Shown here: piece after piece, positions 56,540 to 64,000 of the stretch
How the letters are laid out: each line of letters starts with the position of its first letter
How positions within the stretch are numbered: the stretch's first letter is position 1
NCBI GenBank assembly: GCA_022494885.1
Contig: JAGVSM010003433.1
Location: forward strand, 52,526-116,525
DNA: 64,000 nt
Reading direction: 5' to 3'
Source of the DNA: Micrasema longulum
Lineage: Eukaryota; Arthropoda; Insecta; Trichoptera; Brachycentridae
Notes under the pieces: model-generated
Told to the model about the DNA's origin: nothing
The model's input: the letters and a program-made list of their open reading frames with translations, nothing else
Database searches by the model: none
Translations under genes and position numbers: made by a program

Positions 56540-56800
56540 TATTCATATTTATGTCAACCGTGTAAGTGGGACCACTTTGCACAGTGTGTAAAACTCATGC
56601 ACATTTCCTAACATCCCATTTGTTAACTTTTGTGAAGTAAAAGAGCTGAAATCTTTATGGATGTGATTTATAATCCCTTTTCAAAAACGTTTTCCTTTTC
56701 TTTTTCGATATCTCTTAATATTAATAACTCCCCACGGAGTGAAATCTAGTCTTGTCTGCAAGCATTTGGAGATACTCAAAATATTGGTGGAAAAAAATAA
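56540..56800 (-). repeat. Dispersed repeat R5 copy with its distal part
   Basis: Contains CACTTTGCACAGTGTGTAA and the distal R5 segment CCCCACGGAGTGAAATCTAG, TCTGCAAGCATTTGGAGATA, seen also at 3805-3855, 18370-18410 and 60005-60065. Orientation of the two parts is mixed, so this is a compound copy. Confidence 0.5.
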
Positions 56801-56989
56801 TCATTTAAAATACGGTTTTGGGAGCCCTATAAAAGTGGGAGTGTAATATGAGCCTACCACAGCCAAAATGTCGTGTTTATGGTAGGTAGTAGATAGACAG
56901 TAAATACTTATGTATTTGCTAGTTTTTTTATATTTTTTATTATGGAATATAAATCAACTTGAGATCTAAAGCACCGGCAACACTGCTGA

Positions 56990-57335
56990 CTAGTCCAACT
57001 CGTTAGCGTCCACATCGCGAATCTCAGGCAATGGAATCACATTCATAATAGCGTGATCACAGCAGATAACGATAAAATGAAAGGCGAGTTTCTGGCGCCT
57101 CCAAACCAGAACCAATCAGCTAAGGGAAGGTAACCCCGACAAAAAAATCCACCAGAGAAGGCAACGGGAAACCACTCAGGTCATCTTTTCCCAGGAATCA
57201 CTATGGCGAGTACATCCAACAAGCAGTTGTCTTGGCTTCTGACCTCGGAGTAGCGCAGGACGATACTTTCGCTGCAGTGATCGCCAACGACGGCGTCGAG
57301 GGGACCCGATAAGGCACCGCAAAAAAAGGATTGAT
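56990..57335 (+). mobile_element. LINE 3' end, upstream copy
   Basis: Shares GTGATCGCCAACGACGGCGT, GGGGACCCGATAAGGCACCG with the tail of the next LINE (58455-58500). Also contains GAAGGCAACGGGAAACCACT and a TGGCGAGTACATCC segment, then an ATTTATTTATT tail. Confidence 0.7.
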
Positions 57336-57344
57336 TTATTTATT

Positions 57345-58520
57345 TAGATTTAGATGACACTCAGTTTCGGTTCAGAAATGGCTTTGGTACCTGGGAAGCG
57401 CTTACAACAATAATTACGAAAAAGCATTTTAGAGAATAAAACACTCAGATTTGATAAAAATGCTACTAAGCTGCGGTGTAGTCGAAAAGGATGTGAGAAT
57501 AATAAAAAAAACCTGTATTGGGACCAGAGTGCTATTATTAAATTGGAAAATGAAAATACTTCACAAGGTATTCCCATTCAGCGAGGGGTCCGACATGGTT
57601 GTGTTCTCTCTCCTACTTTGTTTAACCTGTACTCTGACTTGGTCTTCAAAGAAGCTCTGATTGGTACAAATTTCGGTGTGAAGGTAAACGGTGTAGCTAT
57701 CAATAATATTAGATATGCAGATGACACCTTCCTAATTGCAGACAATATACAAGACCTTCAAGAACTGCTTGATAAGATTAACTCCGTCGGTGAACGTTTT
57801 GGTTTAAATATTAATGGGAACAAAACTAAACTTATGGTTTTTAGTCGAGGGGAGTCATTGAAATGTAAATCTCCAACTTAAAGGTATCAATATTGAGAGA
57901 GTAAAACAGTTAAGGTACTTAGGCAGTATCATCACAGAAAAACTAGACCCCGACATTGAGATAAAATGCAAAATAAAAGCAGCCCGAACAGGAATTAACA
58001 AAATGAAAAATTTTCTTTCTGACGATAATACAAACCTTAAGCTGAGACAACGAATGGTCAAATGTTATATATGGTCTGTCTTACTGTACGATGTAGAGAC
58101 GTGGACTCTAAAAGTTAATATTATAAACCGCCTTGAAGCATTTGAAATGAGGATCCACCGTAAAATGTTAAGAATATCTTGAACCGATATGATAACCAAC
58201 AATGAAGTATTACGTAGAGCCAATACTAATAGGGAACTATTCACCACTGTTAAGCTCCGTAAGATTTCATATTTTGGCCATGAGTTAAGAGGTGATAAAT
58301 ATGCCATACTTTAGCTTGTCATGAAGGGGAAGATCGAGGGACGTAGAGGGGTCGGAAACAGCTTTCCTGGCTTCGAAACATCTGAGCATGGACCAGGATT
58401 AGAACTGTGGAGGAGCTGCTTTGCACTGCTCAGGATAGGAAAGCTTTCTTCCAAGTGATCGTCAACGTCGGGGGGACCCGACATGACCCGTGAAGAAGAA
58501 TTTATTGATTTATTTGACAG
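57345..58520 (+). mobile_element. LINE ORF2 fragment with reverse transcriptase (RTE-like), broken
   Basis: The RT begins FRFRNGFGTWEAL, then YEKAF and DLIKMLLSCGVVEKDVRIIK; a frameshift near 57530 moves to the frame 57543-57878 with SQGIPIQRGVRHGCVLSPTL, FNLYSDLVFKEAL and the catalytic NNIRYADDTFLIADN, then LNINGNKTKLMVFS. A second shift follows: RVKQLRYLGSIITEK, MVKCYIWSVLLYDVETWTLK, RLEAFEMRIHRKMLRIS, stop, and GKIEGRRGVGNSFPGFE. It ends with the 3' end shared with 56990-57335. Endonuclease domain missing; at least four breaks, so inactive. Confidence 0.85.
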
Positions 58521-58721
58521 TTGTAAACGAATAGAAACCATATAGTATTGTTTTATTTTAACTAATTCTTTTTTTCATTAGAAGAAATATTTTTTAAACT
58601 TTTTTTATTAAAGGTTTAAAAAACCAATACTTAAAATTAGTTCATTTCATTGGCCACGCCCCTAATACGTCACGATTCAAGTTTTAAAAAATTTTGTTTC
58701 ACGTCACGAATCTTGACGTCA

Positions 58722-59133
58722 CAATGAGGAACTTCAGCCCTACGGGAAATTGGATACAATAAATGTTTTCGTGCGCGCGGTAAAAATTAGACCATTAAAT
58801 TGTAGGGCAAATTTTCCTTAAAATGTACGAAAAAAATAGTAAAAAACATTTATAAAAAACGAGCTACTTTGAATGACGTCACTGGTTCATATGAATCAAG
58901 TTATGGAAGACTTCCGGTTTGCTTACCGTGAATGGACCAATGGGAAGACCTGATCGAGAATAACCGAAAAAGAACCTTTGACGTCACACGCGGAGTTATT
59001 TCAGAAATACAAAACTTTAGAAAATCGTAGCGATGCGCTGATAATACGATATATAAAAATTGAAAAAAAAAATTGGTTTAGTTTAATAGTCTATAAAAAA
59101 ATAAAATAAAAACCACTGAATTTTCTTATTATC
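58722..59133 (+). repeat. MITE family F6, most complete copy
   Basis: CAATGAGGAACTTCAGCCCT at the left and CTGAATTTTCTTATTATC at the right are inverted ends. The interior holds GTGCGCGCGGTAAAAATTAG, TTTGACGTCACACGCGGAGT and GATGCGCTGATAATACGATA. About 412 bp, no coding sequence. Confidence 0.75.
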
Positions 59134-59334
59134 AATGCCAAACATGTCGCGTTTTTCTAGGGACATATTTCTTTTTTAAAGATATGTATGAAAACATTTC
59201 TCCACATGATCCATATTGATTTTGAAAATACAATTATTTTGAATTTATTTCAACAGAGAGGGGAACCATTTTTGAGAAGAGAATATGGAAGTCTAGGCAT
59301 TTACAGGGTTTTTGGCCTAGTAAATTAAATAATA

Positions 59335-59990
59335 AAATAAATTTAATTAAAATTAGGGAAATCTAAAGAGACTCCAAATAATACAAAACAAAGCGATGAG
59401 GATAATACTAAGATGTGGGAGACGAACAAAAGTTAAGAAAATAATTCAACTTCTAGATATCATGACAATTGATCAAAGAATCAAATTCAATGTTGCTAAT
59501 GAAATAAATAAAATTATTAAAGGAATAGTTCCGAGATATTTTCAAAATAATCTAAAAAATAATGAGTTTTTTCATAGAAACTATGCAACAAGAGGATCTA
59601 AAAATATAAGACTGGAAAAGAAATCAAAAGCAATGTCCCAGAACTGCCTTATGTACAAGGGAATTCAACTATTTTAGGAAATGCCAGAAAGCATAAAAAA
59701 TGAAATAAATGTAAATATATTTAAATTTAAATGTAAAAAGTATATATGTGAAAAATATTAGGTAGTATACAGTGTAAATAGTGAATATAATTAATGAAAA
59801 TGTACATATGAAACAGTTAATATTATAAATTAGGATTTTAAGTGTATAATAGTGTATAATAGTGATGAATAATGTTAGAATAAGTATAGATGTAAATATT
59901 GTGTTGTAAATCTATATTAGACTATGTTAATCATAGAACTAAATAAAATAAATAATATAAATTATAAATAATAAAAATAATAAAATAAAT
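59335..59990 (+). mobile_element. Jockey-like LINE 3' end inserted into repeat R5
   Basis: LKRLQIIQNKAMRIILRCGR, VKKIIQLLDIMTIDQRIKF, KIIKGIVPRYF, NYATRGSKNIRL and SQNCLMYKGIQLF form the C-terminal part; after a stop EMPESIKNEINVNIFKFKCK follows. Ends in AATAAA repeats. R5 sequence stops at 59325 and continues at 60001, so the LINE inserted there. Confidence 0.75.
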
Positions 59991-60257
59991 TTAAATATGA
60001 ACAACTCCCTAGGGTGGAAATCCAGCCAGTCTGCAAGCATTTGGACATACTCAAACATTGTTGAATACAATTAATTATTCTAAATCCATTTCATCTACTT
60101 TTTTCGGTATTCGTAGTATGTGATATTTCCCTATTCTGACTGTATTCGTACGGCTTCTGGTTGTGTAAAACAGTGCATGAGATCTCGCGCCTATAGTTAC
60201 CTATAGTTATTGGTAACATATAAACTGATCTCTTTCAGTATAATTGGACTATACGAG

Positions 60258-60330
60258 AACATACAGAGTGTTCTTTAAACCCTATCACATCTGAAACCAC
60301 GATGATCAGTATGGGCAAGAAGACATATTA
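60258..60330. repeat. Fold-back element end
   Basis: GTGTTCTTTAAACCCTATCA, CATCTGAAACCACGATGATC and AGTATGGGCAAGAAGACATA match the outer arm of the element at 6236-6575. It joins LINE RNase H sequence directly at about 60330. Confidence 0.65.
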
Positions 60331-60700
60331 GCATAAGCGTAGCCTCCCGAGCCTTTTCGTCAGCCTTTTCGTTGCCAAGGATTCCGCAGTGTCCTCGTAT
60401 CCAGCCGATGTACACGTCCTGAAGTCTGCATCGTAGATTCTGGATATCTGTTCTTATGTCCATTACAATAGGGTTAACCGAATTTCGGTCAGTTATTGCA
60501 TGGACTCCAGATTTTCAATCTGTCAGGATTGTTATTTTCTTCCATCTGTTTGGTGGCTTCTTCAAAACATAGACCAGGGCTTCTCTGATCGCAAAGAGTT
60601 CTGCCTGAAACACGGAGCAAAAATTGCCGAGTTTCAACTTTCTCGACGGTAGCTCTCTGATGCCATCGTTATATACTATATTTTGAATGTATTAACCAGT
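60331..60700 (-). mobile_element. LINE RNase H domain fragment, minus strand
   Basis: Minus strand from about 60680: YNDGIRELPSRKLKLGNFCS, VFQAELFAIREALVYVLKKP, ITILTD then a stop, and VYIGWIRGHCGILGNEKADE. These are the E (QAELFAI), D (ILTD) and H/D (GHCGI..NEKAD) motifs of the RNase H of I/Jockey-group LINEs. One stop right after the second catalytic D. Confidence 0.75.
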
Positions 60701-61277
60701 GCGGGTTTTTTCTCCTAGATTAAATTTGCAGATTGCATACATTATTCGAAGATTCTTGATTTGGAAAACAGTATTTCAAACATTGTTACTTAAGGACTAT
60801 TTTTCTTTGGATGGTACTTTTGACATAAGATCATAATTACTTTCATGCGTCATATTGCAGGACATATAGCACTCCACGCGGCCGTTTTTAGCACTATTAA
60901 TTACAATGCGGCCAGTTTACATTTCAATTGAATACCTAATATCGACTGAATTCATAGTGGTATTTTTTATTTATTTTTTAATGAATTATATATAATTATT
61001 TATTTTTAAATGAATTATAATGATGATTAATGAATAATATATCTATATAATATAACATATCACGAAGTTACATAGTTTAGAGTTGATTTCATGGATGAGA
61101 GTTGTTGTATCACCCAGATCCACAGAAAAATATCAATTTATAGTATATATTACTTACATTATATAATGTACCTCCCATGTGGGTACAAATATATGACCTG
61201 CAAATAAAATCACCATACGCCACTGGTACACTCCTTTTTAACGTTCATAAATTCAACTCGCATAGAAAATGTAAATA

Positions 61278-61495
61278 TAGTAGAACTCCGTTTATCCGAA
61301 CTCCAGTCCTCCGGATTGCCAAGCAATCAACTTTGCAGGACATGTCCATGTTTAAGTATTTTTTAAATGTGATTCCAATTCACTGTGTTAATACCAAAGC
61401 AATAAACTTAGGCGCCCGTGAATTTGGATAGTTGAAGTTTTAATGTACGGAATTTATTTAAAGTAAAACTGTACTGTGTGGTAAAAATAGTTAAA
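61278..61495. mobile_element. Tigger-like element fragment
   Basis: TAGTAGAACTCCGTTTATCC then GAACTCCAG at 61278 resembles a Tigger left end (compare 16245). A possible right end lies near 61475 (AAAGTAAAACTGTACTG), poorly matched. Confidence 0.4.
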
Positions 61496-61574
61496 GCACA
61501 AAACCAAAATTTACTGTAGGTACTGTGTAATGAAGAATTACACTGTGTAATAGTTGCAAGTGTACTGTGTAATT

Positions 61575-61775
61575 GTACCATTTATTCTCGCCATATACGA
61601 GTATATCTGTTTTGCCATTCTTTCGTCATCCATTCTTTTACATGACCACACCACCTTAGTGACCCTTTCTCAATCTTATCAATTTCACCTCCATATCTGA
61701 GATTTACACTCTCACCTGATTTCATCATTCGTAACTCTGTCATTTGCCCTGTTTCAGTCTTTGGCAACCTATGCA
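61575..61775 (-). mobile_element. LINE ORF2 C-terminal fragment, minus strand (part 2)
   Basis: Minus strand from 61770: PKTETGQMTELRMMKSGESV, then GGEIDKIEKGSLRWCGHVKE and EWQNRYTRIW, homologous to the LINE at 690-1170. Its upstream portion (part 1) is at 62445-62545; the two are separated by the next LINE. Confidence 0.7.
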
Positions 61776-62440
61776 ATAGCTGGCTGGGGGGGTTGTGCGC
61801 CATCCATTTTAAAGCCGCTCATAATTTCACAGAAACTATTATTGAGAATAATGTTCCGGCGCCCTCCAATATACCCGTCAGAACAGTTGTTCCAATACAT
61901 GAAGGTGCTGGATATGAGACAACTGTACCTAAAAGAAGCACTTACACACTTCTGGTCAAACAATAAGGAGAGGTCTCAGCAAAATGTCCGTACGAGGTTT
62001 TCCCGGAGCATGAATTATGTCATACCCAAAACCCGTACGACTTTTGCTCAGAGACATCTCTCATTTATCGCACCGAGAGTGTTCAATATTTTGGAAGAAC
62101 GTATTAAGCTCTCAAGGGCAAAAATTATTTTCAAGAAAGGAGTTAAGGACTGGATTTTCCTTAGTGGGAGGGATTTGAGTGGGAAACTCCTTGATGATTT
62201 TCCAAACGCTTGAGTTTACTGTTTACCATATTGATGTGCCATAAATATGTTTTTTAAAACATTTTTTTTTATTATTTTTTATGTTTCTAATCCTATATTT
62301 GTGGTGATATACTCATGTGTCTGTGTCATATAATTGCTCACTCATCTCAACACAGAACTTTTGGTCCCACGGAGTTAGGACTTATTGTTTAAAAAAATGT
62401 ACAATATCCTTATGTATGTAAATAAATAAAATAAATACAT
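61755..62440 (+). mobile_element. LINE C-terminus (Jockey/CR1-group) inserted into another LINE
   Basis: The frame 61761-62210 reads ATYAIAGWGGCAPSILKPLI, LLLRIMFRRPPIYPSEQLFQ, VLDMRQLYLKEAL, then TTFAQRHLSFIAPRVFNILE and the end DWIFLSGRDLSGKLLDDF, followed by TGA and an AATAAATAAAATAAATA tail (62422-62440). The 150-codon stretch is unbroken, so this copy is fairly young, but 5' truncated. Confidence 0.8.
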
Positions 62441-62444
62441 TGAT

Positions 62445-62545
62445 TTCTCACACATTCGTCTAAGCGACCGCATTCACTCCGCTTTCTTCCTTCCTCTGTC
62501 AGTTCCATGTTTCACTTCCATACATGAGTATTCGGATCAGTCTAG
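62445..62545 (-). mobile_element. LINE ORF2 fragment, minus strand (part 1)
   Basis: Minus strand from 62545: LIRILMYGSETWN, stop, QRKEESGVNAV, matching YGSETWNWQRNDESRVNAVE at 690-780. It continues at 61775 beyond the inserted LINE. Confidence 0.65.
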
Positions 62546-62549
62546 CTTA

Positions 62550-63110
62550 GATTGACATATTTTTAATAGCAATTGATTATTGTGCTTAGTGCGTAGTTCA
62601 TTTTGATTTCCATACTTTCCATACTTAAAATGATCTAAAATAATATCATCCCCGTACTATCGTGCATCTAAACTGCAAAATAATGTATGTTAAATATTGA
62701 ATAAAGAAATGCTTTCTTATTTGGAATTTGGATACGTCATATGTACCAATATTATTATCGTATATTATTATGAATAATTTAATATTGTGCAATGTCATCA
62801 AGGATGCCGTTTGGAGGATTGTAAAATATATTATTAGGATACCAAATATAGATCGAAATGTCAAATAAAATTATACAAAATAGGTGTGTGATATCCTGTT
62901 GCAGATTTGATTGTAGTGATACCGAGTAAGTACCGAATTTATTTATAATTTGAATGAGTTTCAGTTATCGAAGCACAAATATGTGAGGGAACGATGGGTA
63001 CCGACCCTTATAATTATATAGGAGCATAGTATGAAATTGTAAAAACAAGGATGAAAGTAGGCTGAATGCGATCTCTCCGGTAAATGTGTGATAAAACTTT
63101 GTACGAGAGG
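62550..63110. other. AT-rich stretch, nothing recognised
   Basis: No gene or repeat end seen. Confidence 0.3.
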
Positions 63111-63129
63111 ATCTGCGCAGACAATACAA

Positions 63130-63920
63130 AATAATTTTTATTCTCTCAGAGAGTCAGGCTGTTCTAAAAGCATTGAGCTCTGAGGAGGTCAATTCTAAAT
63201 TAACCTTAGAGTGCCTTGTGTCGGTGAGTGCAACAGTGACATTACTTTTGGTACCTGGACATTCAAACATCGACGGTAACGAGGCAGCTGATGAATTAGC
63301 AAGGCTGGAAGCTGAGACAGCTCCAATAGGCCCCGAGCCGTACTATAAGTTGCCTATAAATGTGCTCCTCGAAATGAGCTTAGGTCATGGGCCAGGAAGC
63401 AGAGCGTAATGCTCTGGCAAAAAGTACTTGGTCAGGACTATGTGAAGAAATTAATAAAAGAGTACTCGCAAAGGTTTGCTTTTGGTCTTATAAAGTTCAG
63501 CAGAAATCAAGTGAGGTTTATCACTAGAGCCCTTACAGGGCACTGCAAATTGAACAAACACCTTGCTAGAATGAACTAATCCGAAACTTATAGATGTAGG
63601 TTCAGCAGTGCAGATGAGGAAACACCTCAGCACATCCTATGTGAATGTAATGCTTTACATAATGAAAGAAGCGGCATCCTCGGGGGACCACTGGTTAAAC
63701 CTGAGGATATTGAAGAGCTCGCCGCCTACCTAATAGCCTGATACTTTACGGATCTGGTCTTGGAGGGGGAGATTTAGCAAAATGAAGCTCTCGCATTCCA
63801 CACAGTAGCCAGGCTCTTTGTAGACCTGGGCTTGGAGGGCGAGAACTATTCACGGGGACCCGTCACAATAGATCTTCATAGGTCGCAGTGACGTTAGGCG
63901 CTAAGAATAAAAACAATGTA
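63130..63920 (+). mobile_element. LINE with RNase H domain, 3' part and tail
   Basis: SESQAVLKALSSEEVNSKL and TLLLVPGHSNIDGNEAADEL are the last part of the RNase H domain, with the conserved GHSNIDGNEAAD. After a frameshift at about 63390 the C-terminal domain follows: QEAERNALAKSTWSGL, RFAFGLIKFSRNQVRFITRA, LTGHCKLNKHLARMN, stop, and SADEETPQHILCECNALHNE, a zinc-knuckle-like C..C..H..C region. It then ends with the tail GTCACAATAGATCTTCATAG. I/R1/Jockey group; three further partial copies at 22385, 32105 and 50150. Confidence 0.85.
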
Positions 63921-64000
63921 TGAGAAGTGCAGAAATGTCAAGATCCGTGGATTATTCAACGTTATGACCAGCGATGTCTTTACTCAACCATATCTATTCG

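Noticed and set aside
57451..57660. Frame with IKMLLSCGVVEKDVRIIKKT as a separate gene
   Set aside because: It is the upstream part of the broken LINE reverse transcriptase, shifted by one frame.
1..64000. CRISPR arrays, operons, bacterial phage or toxin systems
   Set aside because: The window is spliced eukaryotic DNA; I saw no spaced direct-repeat arrays or bacterial gene organisation.

Overview
This window is AT-rich eukaryotic nuclear DNA, most likely from an insect with a large, transposon-rich genome. It holds one well-supported cellular gene, and almost everything else is transposable-element remains and AT-rich filler. I cannot name the species. The arthropod reading rests on the wunen-like gene, the kinds of transposons present (mariner, Tigger/pogo, hAT, Harbinger, piggyBac-like, insect-type LINEs, tRNA-derived SINEs) and introns of up to about 11 kb.

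The gene is on the minus strand, from 55816 down to 23095. It is an intact six-exon lipid phosphate phosphatase (PAP2/LPP, wunen-like). All splice sites are GT/AG, all phases match, and the 291-residue protein keeps every catalytic motif. Its introns (9.5, 4.2, 10.9, 1.7 and 5.5 kb) contain most of the repeats listed between those coordinates.

Layout: 1-23 kb lies downstream of the gene. It holds a mariner fragment, LINE 3' ends, many short inverted-repeat DNA transposons (MITEs), a hAT copy with a nested Penelope-type inverted repeat (about 9.7-10.9 kb), a truncated Tigger copy (16.2-17.1 kb) and a piggyBac-like MITE (20.0 kb). 23-56 kb is the phosphatase gene with SINEs, LINE tails, two Harbinger-type elements, hAT pieces, several hairpin elements and one unexplained 137-codon plus-strand open frame (27.5-27.9 kb). 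56-64 kb lies upstream of the gene and is dominated by LINE fragments: a reverse transcriptase with YADD, RNase H domains, and LINEs nested in other repeats.

The most interesting non-coding signal is a set of three dispersed hammerhead-ribozyme-like motifs (10.1, 39.7 and 42.0 kb) of the minimal type known from Penelope-like retroelements. They differ in sequence but keep the core, and the C3-G8 core pair is exchanged for U3-A8 in two of them. One sits between the arms of a perfect 95-bp inverted repeat. All readings were made by eye; no search or folding program was run.
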